Source of the DNA: Ardenticatenaceae bacterium
Lineage (GTDB): Bacteria > Chloroflexota > Anaerolineae > Promineifilales > Promineifilaceae
Direction of reading: 5' to 3'
NCBI GenBank assembly: GCA_020634565.1
Contig: JACKBN010000001.1
Location: 372,001 to 436,000, forward strand
DNA length: 64,000 bases
Shown here: piece by piece, positions 18,429-26,172 of the stretch
Position numbering within the stretch: the stretch's first letter is position 1
How the letters are laid out: each line of letters opens with the position of its first letter
Position numbers and translations under genes: made by a program
Notes under the pieces: generated by a model
What the model was told of the DNA's origin: nothing
The model's database searches: none
Seen by the model: the letters and a program-made list of their open reading frames with translations, nothing else

Positions 18429-19704
18429 CAGGGCTTTTCAGTAAAAACGAAAAAGAAGAAAAAACACCTGAACTTGGTAAAGTTAATTGTCCGAAAAACC
18501 AACCAAGACAGGTGAATAATGCAGTGTATCATATTGAAAGCCAATGAAGTAGATGGAATTGTGTTCAACTTAGCCGATTTAGCCCAATACCTCAACCAGT
18601 TAACAGACCGACGCGACAACAGAGGGAAAGTATACGACCTCGGCACGATTTTGAGCATGATTGTGCTCGCCCGATTGTCTGGCCAAGATAAACCGTACGG
18701 GATTTTTGAGTGGATCAAAAATCGGCAAGAAGCCTTGGCCACCATATTCTCTTTAAAGAGGAAGCGAACCCCTTGTTTGAACACCCTGCGCACGATATTG
18801 GGCAAGGTGGTGTCTCTCGATGAATTAGAGCAGGCGTTACGACACTATTTGCACCTCAGATATGGGGGTCAAAGCAGCGTGTTTATTTGCATTGATGGCA
18901 AAACGATGCGCGGAACGATTCCCAAAGAGTATACCCAAGGGGTTCATTTGCTGTCTGCTTATCTAGCAGAAGATGGCATCGTTCTCAAACAGGTCGCGGT
19001 CGAGTCGAAAGAGAACGAAATCAGTGCCAGTGGTCCGCTTTTGGATGAACTTTATCTCAAAGACAAGGTGGTTTGTGCGGATGCCCTGCACACTCAACGA
19101 GCCTTCTGTGTGCAAATTTTATCCAGTGGGGGTGCTTATCTGCTGTTTGCCAAAAAGAATCAGTCCACACTTTTAGCCGATATTAAGCAGTTTTTTGTCC
19201 CGCCGCGTCAGGCAACGGGCTGGCATATCACCCACTTGCCGCGTACGGTGGCAACTTGGAAGAACAAATCTCACGGGCGTATCGAGCGACGCACACTAAC
19301 GCTCATCGCGGATGATGACCGATTTGTGGATTGGCCTGGGCTTGTACAGGTTTTTAAGTTGGAACGTTACACCAAGAAGCTCACCACCGGTGTGGAAACC
19401 AGTGAAATTGTGTACGGTTTAACCAGTTGTGCGGTGCACAAAGCGGATGCATCTCAAGTTTTAGCCTGGACGCGTCTCTATTGGCAGATTGAAAATGGGG
19501 TTCATCATCGCCGCGATGTGACGCTGCAAGAAGATGCAACGCGTATCGCCAAGCCACCATTGGCTCAAGCCATCTCTATTATCAATAATTTCGTGATTGG
19601 GTTGGTTAACAAACTGGGCTACGCCAATTTAGCATCTGCCCGGCGTTATTTTGATGCTTCTATTGCCGTGCAGATGTTTCAGTGATTTTTACTGAAAAGC
19701 CCTG
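18429..19704 (+). mobile_element. ISAs1-type insertion sequence, complete
   Basis: 1276 bp bounded by perfect 19-bp terminal inverted repeats CAGGGCTTTTCAGTAAAAA (18429-18447 and complement at 19686-19704). A 10-bp direct repeat, aaggcataaa, flanks it (18419-18428 and 19705-19714), which is the target-site duplication expected for this family. One transposase gene fills the element; the transposase stop overlaps the right repeat boundary. Confidence 0.95.
18519..19685 (+). CDS. ISAs1 family transposase
   Basis: 388 residues, full length. N-terminal DDE-associated domain (about 15-95: DRRDNRGKVYDLGTILSMIVLARLSG) then the DDE core: ICIDGKTMRGT (first Asp), a HLLSAYLAEDGIVLKQVAVESKENEI stretch, VVCADALHTQ (second Asp), and the C-terminal YWQIENGVHHRRDVTLQEDA with the catalytic Glu. 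AGGTG lies 6 bases before the ATG. No frameshift or stop is seen, and with intact ends the element is probably still mobile. No ACGGCCGT occurs inside it, unlike the surrounding chromosome. Confidence 0.95.
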   Translation: MQCIILKANEVDGIVFNLADLAQYLNQLTDRRDNRGKVYDLGTILSMIVLARLSGQDKPYGIFEWIKNRQEALATIFSLKRKRTPCLNTLRTILGKVVSLDELEQALRHYLHLRYGGQSSVFICIDGKTMRGTIPKEYTQGVHLLSAYLAEDGIVLKQVAVESKENEISASGPLLDELYLKDKVVCADALHTQRAFCVQILSSGGAYLLFAKKNQSTLLADIKQFFVPPRQATGWHITHLPRTVATWKNKSHGRIERRTLTLIADDDRFVDWPGLVQVFKLERYTKKLTTGVETSEIVYGLTSCAVHKADASQVLAWTRLYWQIENGVHHRRDVTLQEDATRIAKPPLAQAISIINNFVIGLVNKLGYANLASARRYFDASIAVQMFQ

Positions 19705-19803
19705 AAGGCATAAATTACGCAGTTGTCATCATCCATCGCTCATGCTAAGATACGAACGCATGTTCCATTACAAAGAAATCGATCGTTAAGAGAGGTGCTT
19801 TTT

Positions 19804-20196
19804 ATGCCCACCATTTTGAGCGCAGTGCTAACCATCTATTGCGAAAACATCGCCAAAGGGATTGATTTTTACGGCCGTATTCTTGGCCTTGAAGAAACCT
19901 ACCGCTTTCCCCGCAACGGCGAGCCAGAACATATGGAGTTCCGCGTAGGCCAGGCCACCATCGCCGTCAGTTCAGCCGCCGGGCTGCAAACGCACGGGAT
20001 GCCGCCCGCCACGTCGGGCCATCCGTTTGAGATTGGTCTGGAAACAGACGATGTGGCCGCTACTTTGAACGCGCTGCGCGCTGAAGGCGTCACCATCATC
20101 AAAGAACCAGAGATGAGTCCAGCAAGCATTCGCTACGCCTATATTGCCGATCCGGATGGCACCTGGATTTCACTGTACCAGGCGCGGCAGGGGTAA
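19804..20196 (+). CDS. VOC family protein (glyoxalase/bleomycin-resistance fold)
   Basis: About 130 residues from the ATG at 19804, preceded by GAGAGGTG; an in-frame upstream start lacks a site and overlaps the end region of the insertion sequence. The fold is recognisable from LTIYCENIAKGIDFYGRILGLEE at the start, MEFRVGQATIAVS in the middle, and the final YIADPDGTWISLYQ. Typical metal ligands are ambiguous (E near the end of EHMEF). Members range from glyoxalase to drug-binding proteins; the substrate is unknown. First of a run of small plus-strand genes. Confidence 0.85.
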   Translation: MPTILSAVLTIYCENIAKGIDFYGRILGLEETYRFPRNGEPEHMEFRVGQATIAVSSAAGLQTHGMPPATSGHPFEIGLETDDVAATLNALRAEGVTIIKEPEMSPASIRYAYIADPDGTWISLYQARQG

Positions 20197-20211
20197 TGCC
20201 CCAAATCGTAG

Positions 20212-20230
20212 GTCGGATTGGCAATCCGAC
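20212..20230. repeat. Short intergenic palindrome GTCGGATTGGCAATCCGAC
   Basis: Perfect inverted repeat in the leader of the DinB gene, preceded by CGTAG. Identical core at 62292-62310 and a variant with compensated stem (GTCGGCTTGGCAAGCCGAC) at 23014-23032. Confidence 0.85.
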
Positions 20231-20254
20231 TCACCTTTACGAGGAAAGAAATAG

Positions 20255-20710
20255 ATGATACGAGCAACCATTGCCGAAACACGCGCCTTCGAGAGCTGGC
20301 AAGATTATCAAGACGCCCTCAAGCGGGCCATCGCGCCGCTCACGGATGAGCAGCTGCAACAACGGCTCCGGCCCGAGCTGCGCACCCCCGGCGAAATTGC
20401 CGAGCATATCGTCTTTGGCCGCGCCCTGCATCTGCACCGCATGTTGGGTGAGGCGGCAGCGGAACTAATCCCCCTGCACCGTTGGGATGATGATTTGTCA
20501 CGAACGGCCGTTGAAATCGTACAAGGACTGGACCTGACGTGGCAGTTCATCACCGACTGCCTGATGGGCGGCTCCCCCACCGACGATCTAACCGAGCAGG
20601 AAGCCGAAATCGTGCAAACGATTTGGGGGCTGCTCGACCACGATCTGCCCCATGCGGGCGAACTGTCGCTGCTGTTGGGCGCGGCTGGCCTGCCTGGCGT
20701 TGAGATTTAG
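20255..20710 (+). CDS. DinB-like family protein
   Basis: 151 residues, all-helical, soluble. The start SWQDYQDALKRAIAPLTDEQLQQRL and the helix-bearing RTPGEIAEHIVFGRALHLHRML fit the four-helix DinB/YfiT superfamily, in which three His bind a metal; here H in AEHIV and H in LDHDLPHAGELSLLLG are the likely ligands. Family members include thiol-dependent S-transferases; this one is unassigned. A GAGGAAAG site precedes the ATG. The next gene starts four bases after its stop. Confidence 0.8.
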   Translation: MIRATIAETRAFESWQDYQDALKRAIAPLTDEQLQQRLRPELRTPGEIAEHIVFGRALHLHRMLGEAAAELIPLHRWDDDLSRTAVEIVQGLDLTWQFITDCLMGGSPTDDLTEQEAEIVQTIWGLLDHDLPHAGELSLLLGAAGLPGVEI

Positions 20711-20714
20711 CCTA

Positions 20715-21230
20715 GTGATACTGCCCAAAGAGCGGGACCCCCGATTCATCACGGTGCGGCGCGGCGGCACGCTTGAAGATGCCGACCATCACTTGCTGGC
20801 GCTGTGGGCGGCGGACTGCGCCGAACATGTGCTACATTTATTTGAGGCAGTGGCACCGGAAGACGGCCGTCCGCGACAGGCCATCGAAGCGGTACGCGCC
20901 TGGACGCGCGGTGAGGTCACGATGATGGCATCCAGAACGTTAGGTGGCCACGCCATGGCCGCCGCCAGAGAGTTGCAAGGCGCGGCCCGACATGCCGCCT
21001 TCGCTGCGGGGCAGGCGGCTTGCGTGCCTCACGTTGCTGCTCACGAGTTGGGCGCCGCAGCTTATGCCATTAAGGCGGTACAAGCCGCCGCACCAAAAGG
21101 CGAGGGCGAAGCGGCTGGACGGCGAGAATGCCAGTGGCAGCGTGAGCAGTTGCCAAAAGCCATCTGCGAACTCGTCCTGGATGATCAGCGGCTGCGCAAC
21201 AACATTTGCTGGTCCGTTTTTGACTGCTGA
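20715..21230 (+). CDS. Putative immunity protein (Imm-5-like)
   Basis: About 171 residues from the GTG at 20715, four bases after the DinB stop; a longer frame runs into DinB and is discarded. The product begins VILPKERDPRFITVRRGGTL, followed by DADHHLLALWAADCAEHVLHLFE, RGEVTMMASR, an Ala-rich helical centre with repeated AARELQGAARHAAFAAGQAA, and ends AAGRRECQWQREQLPKAICELVLDDQRLRN. This pattern is annotated as a putative immunity protein in polymorphic-toxin studies. No toxin gene is next to it, so the role here is open; it could be an orphan acquired defence gene. Confidence 0.6.
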   Translation: MILPKERDPRFITVRRGGTLEDADHHLLALWAADCAEHVLHLFEAVAPEDGRPRQAIEAVRAWTRGEVTMMASRTLGGHAMAAARELQGAARHAAFAAGQAACVPHVAAHELGAAAYAIKAVQAAAPKGEGEAAGRRECQWQREQLPKAICELVLDDQRLRNNICWSVFDC

Positions 21231-21271
21231 GAGTTAGAACCTGAACCACTTATACCAACGGAGGAATGACA

Positions 21272-21619
21272 ATGGCACAACACCGAATCTATACCATGAA
21301 ATTTGCGGGCGTTTATCCGCTGTATGTGCAAAAAGCGGAGCGCAAAAATCGCACCAAAGAAGAAGTGGACCAGATCATTTGCTGGCTCACGGGCTATAAC
21401 CAGGCGGGCTTGCAGGCACAAATTGAGCAGGAAAATAGTTTTGAAACCTTTTTTGACCAGGCTCCTGCCCTGAATCCCAATCGTGCCCTTATCAAGGGCG
21501 TGGTGTGCGGCGTACGGGTGGAAGAAATTGAAGACCCGCTGATGCAAAAAATCCGCTATTTGGACAAGCTGATTGATGAGCTGGCCAAAGGTAAGACGAT
21601 GGAAAAGATTCTACGGTGA
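21272..21619 (+). CDS. DUF2200 family protein
   Basis: 115 residues from the ATG at 21272 (GGAGG 7 bases upstream; another ATG two codons earlier is too close to that site). Nearly the whole length is family-diagnostic: HRIYTMKFAGVYPLYVQKAE, KEEVDQIICWLTGY, LNPNRALIKGVVCGVRVEEI and MQKIRYLDKLIDELAKGK. The domain is small, helical and of unknown function, and is common in accessory gene clusters. It is preceded by the immunity-like gene and followed by a hairpin. Confidence 0.88.
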   Translation: MAQHRIYTMKFAGVYPLYVQKAERKNRTKEEVDQIICWLTGYNQAGLQAQIEQENSFETFFDQAPALNPNRALIKGVVCGVRVEEIEDPLMQKIRYLDKLIDELAKGKTMEKILR

Positions 21620-21642
21620 GGAATCAGACCCAATGAGCCAAA

Positions 21643-21703
21643 AGATTGGACCAATTTCAATCGTAAACAATTTGAAAGCTCTGCAATTAAATTGGTCCAA
21701 TCT
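21643..21703. repeat. Intergenic inverted repeat with 15-bp arms
   Basis: AGATTGGACCAATTT (21643-21657) and its perfect complement AAATTGGTCCAATCT (21689-21703) separated by 31 bases. It sits between the DUF2200 gene and the DHFR-like gene; no T tract follows, so a terminator is unlikely and an operator or RNA structure is possible. Confidence 0.75.
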
Positions 21704-21726
21704 ACGTAGATAAAAGGAACTCACTT

Positions 21727-22314
21727 ATGAGAAAAATTGTAGTGCTTGAACATATCTCGTTGGATGGCGTTATCCAGGGCCCGGGTGGCCCAGAAGAGGA
21801 TACCAGCGGCGGCTTCACGCAGGGCGGCTGGGTAGCGCCGTTTTCCGACGCGGTTTTGGGAACGCTGCTGAGACGGCAGATGAACTTGCCGTTTGACCTG
21901 CTGTTAGGGCGCAAAACGTTTGAAATTTGGGAACCGTACTGGCCCAACCACAACGACGTCTGGCCAGGGGCCAACTCGGCAACCAAATACGTTGCCTCCA
22001 ACAGCCGCACGTCCAGCGACTGGCAGGCATCCGTGTTTTTAAGTGGAGACTTGACCGAACAAGTCGCCCAAATCAAGCAGCAGCCGGGGCCAGATTTGCA
22101 CGTCTGGGGCAGTAGCGATCTGCTACAAACGCTCATCCAGCATGATTTAGTAGATGTGTTTTGGCTGATGCTGTACCCAACCACATTGGGCAGCGGCAAG
22201 CGGTTGTTTGCCGGTGGCACCATCCCCGCAGCCTTCAAAGTAACGGAAAGCGAAGTTACCCCGAGCGGCGTGTTTGTGGTGAATTATGAGCGAAACGGCC
22301 GTACCAACCAATAG
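21727..22314 (+). CDS. Dihydrofolate reductase family protein (RibD C-terminal fold)
   Basis: 195 residues, a single RibD_C/DHFR-like domain that probably binds NADPH. The start MRKIVVLEHISLDGVIQGPGG is the family signature, followed by LLGRKTFEIWEPYWP, KYVASNSRT and FLSGDLTEQVAQIKQQPG, and the end LHVWGSSDLLQTL...LMLYPTTLGSGKRLF. It is too short for folate biosynthesis and more likely one of the many accessory reductases of unknown substrate. AAGGAAC precedes the ATG. The last codons include ACGGCCGT (read NGR). Confidence 0.85.
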   Translation: MRKIVVLEHISLDGVIQGPGGPEEDTSGGFTQGGWVAPFSDAVLGTLLRRQMNLPFDLLLGRKTFEIWEPYWPNHNDVWPGANSATKYVASNSRTSSDWQASVFLSGDLTEQVAQIKQQPGPDLHVWGSSDLLQTLIQHDLVDVFWLMLYPTTLGSGKRLFAGGTIPAAFKVTESEVTPSGVFVVNYERNGRTNQ

Positions 22315-22322
22315 GATGAACC

Positions 22323-23012
22323 GTGACAAATAACCCTATGCGAGTAACGTTAGAAATGGGACCCAAGGGCAAAAAGGTGGTAGCCGTAGCACCTGATTGG
22401 CCCGGACTTGAGCGCGGCGCCAAGACGGAGGAGCTAGCCATCGAAAAGCTGCGAGCCTATATGCCGCGCTACGCACAGGTGGCCAGGCTAGCCAACATGA
22501 GCGCAGCGTTTGACACCATTCAGGACTTCGAGGTGGTTGAGCAGTATCCGGGCGCTGGCTCAACAGACTTCTGGGGCATCTCGTTTGCGTTTTCGAGCAT
22601 TGACCAGCAAGACATGTCGGCTAACGAATTGGAAAGTAAGCTGAAGCTGATGCAGGCGTGCTGGGCATTTTTTGATAATGTGCGGAGGCGAGTGTCAGCC
22701 GAAATGAAAAAAGGCCCCCGAGGCGGCGGGCGCGATCGGGATCACATCGTGCGCCATACGTTGGCCGCCGAGCAAGATTGGGCGAAGGGCGTTGGTGTGA
22801 TCGCCTCCGACGATGTGTTGCTCACCGACGAGGGGTTAAAAAGTTATCGCGATGCGTATTGCCAGGCCATACGCAACTACCATGCCCAAGATAAGCAGGC
22901 TGGCAGCAGGTCAAAATGGCCACTGCGGTTCCTGATTCGGCATACGGCATTTCATACCCTGGATCATGCCTGGGAAATGGAAGATAAGGATTTGACGGGC
23001 AAAGAATCGTAA
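22323..23012 (+). CDS. DinB-like C-terminal protein of unknown function
   Basis: 229 residues from a GTG start, 8 bases after the preceding stop. The N-terminal part (about 1-80: VTLEMGPKGKKVVAVAPDWPGLERG...EKLRAYMPRYAQVA) is like a HicB/antitoxin-type or predicted RNase-inhibitor beta domain, and the C-terminal part (about 120-229) is helical, ending in RHTAFHTLDHAWEMEDKD, the DinB-superfamily C-terminal helix with a histidine ligand. I do not know a named function. It is probably co-transcribed with the DHFR-like gene. Confidence 0.65.
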   Translation: MTNNPMRVTLEMGPKGKKVVAVAPDWPGLERGAKTEELAIEKLRAYMPRYAQVARLANMSAAFDTIQDFEVVEQYPGAGSTDFWGISFAFSSIDQQDMSANELESKLKLMQACWAFFDNVRRRVSAEMKKGPRGGGRDRDHIVRHTLAAEQDWAKGVGVIASDDVLLTDEGLKSYRDAYCQAIRNYHAQDKQAGSRSKWPLRFLIRHTAFHTLDHAWEMEDKDLTGKES

Positions 23013-23013
23013 G

Positions 23014-23032
23014 TCGGCTTGGCAAGCCGACC
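23014..23032. repeat. Short intergenic palindrome GTCGGCTTGGCAAGCCGAC
   Basis: Perfect inverted repeat, a stem-compensated variant of those at 20212 and 62292. It begins one base after the stop codon of the upstream gene and precedes the S51 peptidase ribosome site. Confidence 0.85.
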
Positions 23033-23053
23033 TACCCTTAGAAAGGAAAATTC

Positions 23054-23728
23054 ATGAAATTACTACTTACGTCTGCGGGCATCAAAAATACGAGCATCCA
23101 CAACGCACTGGTTGAGATGCTGGGCAAACCGATTGCCGAATGCAACGCCCTTTGCATTACCACTGCATCATACGGGCACCCGATGGTCAGCCCGGTCAAG
23201 GCCTGGGAGTTCATTAGCGGACAAGAAACGGAAACGCCGATGGTCGAACTGGGCTGGAACTCGGTGGGCATTTTGGAGCTTACCGCCCTGCCCAGCATCG
23301 AGAAAGAGCGCTGGGTTGCCTGGGTGCGTGAGGCCGATGTGCTGCTGGTAAATGGCGGCGACACTATGTATTTGTGCTACTGGATGCAGCAATCTGGATT
23401 GGCAGAGCTTTTGCCCACGCTGGATGATCTGGTCTGGGTCGGGCTGAGTGCAGGCAGCATGGTGATGGCCCCGCACATCGGCCAGGAATTTGTGAATTGG
23501 ACGCCGCCCAGCGGTAACGATGAAACGCTGGGGCTGGTGGACTTTGCCATTTTTCCACATCTGGGTCATGAGATGCTGCCGGATAACACGCTGGCCAATG
23601 CGGAAAAGTGGGCGGCTAAACTGGCGGGGCCGGGTTATGCAATGGATGATGAGACGGCTATCAAAGTGGTTGATGGCAGCGTCGAAGTTATCTCGGAAGG
23701 GCAGTGGAAATTGTTTATGCCCTCATAG
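23054..23728 (+). CDS. Peptidase S51-family protein (Asp-dipeptidase-like)
   Basis: 224 residues. The nucleophile motif GLSAGSM (about residue 135) and LLVNGGDTMYLCYWM match the S51 (PepE/cyanophycinase) fold with Ser-His-Glu chemistry; the histidine is likely in FPHLGHE. Start KLLLTSAGIKN is the usual first beta strand. PepE members cleave Asp-X dipeptides; the substrate here is not proven. AGAAAGGAAA precedes the ATG. A gap of 120 bases with no recognised gene separates it from the next. Confidence 0.85.
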   Translation: MKLLLTSAGIKNTSIHNALVEMLGKPIAECNALCITTASYGHPMVSPVKAWEFISGQETETPMVELGWNSVGILELTALPSIEKERWVAWVREADVLLVNGGDTMYLCYWMQQSGLAELLPTLDDLVWVGLSAGSMVMAPHIGQEFVNWTPPSGNDETLGLVDFAIFPHLGHEMLPDNTLANAEKWAAKLAGPGYAMDDETAIKVVDGSVEVISEGQWKLFMPS

Positions 23729-23848
23729 AGAGGTCTGGGAAAATGAGCAAGCAGCATTCAACGTTTGCCAGGTTTACCCTGGCGCTAGAAAGCTTGCTAA
23801 GTATTTGCAGCAATTTGCTTAACGACTAACTTTAAGGAGTGATATTTT

Positions 23849-24223
23849 ATGGCTAAAGTACTTGGTATCGGTGGCATTTTTTTCAAATCATCCAATCCAG
23901 AAAAACTATATCAATGGTATGAACGCTGGTTGGGCTTTAGAGCAGAACCGGGGACAGGGTTTGCCTTCCCACCTCAGGATATGCCTCAAGATAGCGTTAC
24001 TGTATGGAGCGCATTCGAATCTACAACAGATTACTTTGCACCATCTGTGAAGGAGTATATGTTCAACCTGATTGTGGATGATCTGAGAGAGGCACTTAGA
24101 CAGGTTAAAGACGGGGGCGCTGCCATCATAGGGGAGATTGAAGAGTACGATTTTGGGAAGTTTGGTCGGTTTATGGACCCAGATGGAAATAAAGTGGAAC
24201 TCTGGGAGCTACCAGCAAAGTAA
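23849..24223 (+). CDS. VOC family protein
   Basis: 124 residues, glyoxalase-like fold. VLGIGGIFFKSSNPEKLYQWYERWLGF at the start, VFNLIVDDLREALRQVKDGGA in the middle and GRFMDPDGNKVELWELP at the end are typical, with E in VELWE the probable metal ligand. AAGGAGTG lies 10 bases before the ATG. The final Lys codon and the stop are contributed by the start of dispersed element copy B, so the gene's 3' end was altered when that element was inserted, or the element has been fixed there. Confidence 0.85.
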   Translation: MAKVLGIGGIFFKSSNPEKLYQWYERWLGFRAEPGTGFAFPPQDMPQDSVTVWSAFESTTDYFAPSVKEYMFNLIVDDLREALRQVKDGGAAIIGEIEEYDFGKFGRFMDPDGNKVELWELPAK

Positions 24224-24330
24224 TTTTCAATAAATATCGTGAATGCCAATCGGGCAAATGAAAATTACTTTCAGGAGAACAAAAAGAGCTAATGAGGGAT
24301 TTGTTCTCAAGTTACTTTTTGTTCTCCACA
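24218..24330 (-). repeat. Two-hairpin dispersed element, copy B
   Basis: About 112 bp; reverse complement is almost identical to 5374-5476. It contains AAGTAATTTTCA / TGAAAATTACTT and GGAGAACAAAAAG / CTTTTTGTTCTCC arms and has an extra ten bases or so in the loop of the latter. It overlaps the VOC gene stop codon. Confidence 0.75.
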
Positions 24331-24417
24331 AAGTAGTGAATGAGGTTTTGAATAAATACAGGTGCATTCTGTACACGTGCAGCCAGATATTGTTTAGGCG
24401 GCACAGGAGATTGTGTG

Positions 24418-24882
24418 ATGGGACTCCAGATTCGCCAAGATGATCTATCGACTCAAGAGGTTCAGGCGCTCATTGCGGAGCATCTTTCAGGGATGCACAG
24501 CAACACCCCGGCTGGGCAGGTACACGCGCTAGACATCGAGCGCCTGCGTGTACCGGAAGTGACTTTTTGGACGGCCTGGTTGGATGATGCTTTGTGTGGC
24601 TGCGGCGCCCTCAAGGAATTGGATTCGCTGTCTGGCGAGGTCAAGTCGATGCGCACGCGGGCGGCCTTTTTGCGGCAGGGTGTGGGGCAGGCGATTCTCG
24701 ATGAGATCGTGCGCACGGCGCGTCAGCGGGGCTACAGCCATCTTTTTCTGGAGACGGGTACAGGCCCAGCCTTCGAGGCGGCACATAAACTCTACTTGCG
24801 CAATGGTTTTGCCTGGAGCGGCGCATTCGGCGACTACACGGCCACAGACTTTAACGTGTTCATGGCCAAAGAGCTGGCTTAG
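24418..24882 (+). CDS. GNAT family N-acetyltransferase
   Basis: 154 residues from the ATG at 24418 (AGGAG 8 bases upstream). The acetyl-CoA binding loop is MRTRAAFLRQGVGQAILDEIVRTARQRGY, with the Q/R-x-x-G-x-G/A form, and the last strand carries LYLRNGFAWSGAFGDY. The N-terminus STQEVQALIAEHLSGMHSNTPAGQVHAL matches PhnO-like/ElaA-type acyltransferases of accessory clusters. Substrate unknown. A 90-base leader separates it from element copy B. Confidence 0.88.
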   Translation: MGLQIRQDDLSTQEVQALIAEHLSGMHSNTPAGQVHALDIERLRVPEVTFWTAWLDDALCGCGALKELDSLSGEVKSMRTRAAFLRQGVGQAILDEIVRTARQRGYSHLFLETGTGPAFEAAHKLYLRNGFAWSGAFGDYTATDFNVFMAKELA

Positions 24883-24963
24883 ATAGAACAATGTTTTCAG
24901 AGTGATAAGGCGATAAATCACGCCTAAAACCTTCTCATCGTCCCAAACCCGGCCCAGGCAAGT

Positions 24964-24991
24964 TTGAATTCGCCTTCATTTTTTGTACACT
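24964..24991 (+). promoter_or_regulatory. Sigma-70-type promoter upstream of SRPBCC gene
   Basis: TTGAAT at 24964-24969, 16-base spacer, TACACT at 24986-24991; start codon of the next gene at 25025. The same arrangement with similar surrounding sequence recurs at 26639-26666. Confidence 0.6.
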
Positions 24992-25024
24992 GTTTTGCAA
25001 GGCTTTTCAGAGAGGAGCGTATCC

Positions 25025-25558
25025 ATGAACACATACGACTGGTCCCAATTCCATGTGCGCATGTATTACCTTGCCCCGCTGGCGCAGGTGTTTCATTACT
25101 TTGCAACAACGGAGGGTCTTGAAGCGTTTTTCATTTACAAAGCGGTTCATACGGCCGTAAACGGTACAGTTCGCAGGCCAAATGAGCAGGCTCAAAGCGG
25201 CGATCGCTATCACTGGACCTATGTGCACGACTTTGCCCACGGCGGCGAGTTCCTGTTGGTAGAGCCGAATCGCCTGGTGCGTTTCACCTTTGGCACAATG
25301 ACCGTGGACATTTCCTTCAAAGATGTGGGTGAAGCGATTGAAGTGGATCTGCATCAAACAAACTGTGCCACAGAGGATCCAGATCGTGCCTGGCAACACG
25401 TGAACTGCCGCAGTTGTTGGATATATTTCATGACCAACTTGCGCTCAATCCTGGCTGGCGGGCCAGATGTTCGAGATTATGCGCATCCAAATTGGAATGA
25501 TTCGGTGAGCATTGGGTTTGATCCCGAGGGTGATCCAGGGCAACCAAGAACGCGGTAG
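25025..25558 (+). CDS. SRPBCC-fold protein (AHSA1/START-like)
   Basis: 177 residues from the ATG at 25025, with GAGGAG 8 bases upstream; an in-frame upstream start overlaps the promoter and is rejected. The first strand and helix SQFHVRMYYLAPLAQVFHYFATTEGLEAFF are typical of the helix-grip fold, followed by GDRYHWTYVHDFAHGGEFLLVEPNRLVRFTFG and a C-terminal helix WIYFMTNLRSIL. Such proteins bind hydrophobic ligands or serve as Hsp90 co-chaperones; no ligand is deducible. The gene has its own promoter. Confidence 0.8.
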   Translation: MNTYDWSQFHVRMYYLAPLAQVFHYFATTEGLEAFFIYKAVHTAVNGTVRRPNEQAQSGDRYHWTYVHDFAHGGEFLLVEPNRLVRFTFGTMTVDISFKDVGEAIEVDLHQTNCATEDPDRAWQHVNCRSCWIYFMTNLRSILAGGPDVRDYAHPNWNDSVSIGFDPEGDPGQPRTR

Positions 25559-25655
25559 GCGAACGGCGGCAAATTTTCCTGGGTATCCTCCTATTGCGTC
25601 GGGATGGGTAACGGCCGTTTCCCCCATCCATTCACCCCAAAGCGTATAGCAATCC

Positions 25656-26117
25656 ATGACAAAAATTGGCTTCCTGGCAGATCATCTAGACACAATCCCC
25701 ACCCTGGCCATCTGGTTCCGCAATCAGTGGCCAGATTATTTTGCCGACTGGTCGCAAGCCGAGATGGAGCAAGATTTTCTGGAGGACATTGCCAAAGATA
25801 GCCTCCCTTCCCGCCTGGTTGCCTTTGCGGCCGATGAGCTGGTGGGCACGATTGTCTTGCGCGAACAAAGCGACGAAACGTTGCCGGAGTGCCAACCGGA
25901 ATTAGGCGGACTGTTTGTCATTGCCGCGCATCGTGGGCAGGGTGTGGGCACAGCATTGGTTCAGGCCGGGATGCAGCTGGCGCGTGCGCAAGGGTATGAG
26001 GCGGTTTACGCCACCACCGTGGCCGCCGCGAGCATTTTAGAAAGCCAGGGTTGGACGTTCCTCAAAACGGTTGTGCATCAGGATGGGCCGCTGGCGCTGT
26101 ATGAGTGTAAGTTGTAG
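25656..26117 (+). CDS. GNAT family N-acetyltransferase
   Basis: 153 residues. The start ADHLDTIPTLAIWFRNQWPDYF and the acetyl-CoA loop LGGLFVIAAHRGQGVGTALVQAGMQLARAQGY identify the family (R-G-Q-G-V-G at about 93-98); ILESQGWTFLKTV forms the last motif. It is unlike the other GNAT at 24418. No clear partner. An ACGGCCGT copy lies just upstream at about 25613, in the untranslated leader. Confidence 0.88.
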   Translation: MTKIGFLADHLDTIPTLAIWFRNQWPDYFADWSQAEMEQDFLEDIAKDSLPSRLVAFAADELVGTIVLREQSDETLPECQPELGGLFVIAAHRGQGVGTALVQAGMQLARAQGYEAVYATTVAAASILESQGWTFLKTVVHQDGPLALYECKL

Positions 26118-26172
26118 GGGAGTTACGGCCGTTTCTCACCAACAGTCTCAAAAATTCTTGGAGAAAAAGATC

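Noticed and set aside
20652..20714. Upstream extension of the immunity-like gene
   Set aside because: Overlaps the end of the DinB gene; the conserved part begins after the GTG at 20715.
23743..23829. 28-codon frame MSKQHSTFARFTLALESLLS... between S51 and VOC genes
   Set aside because: Too short with no ribosome site or homology I recognise; may be the remnant of something, but not supportable.
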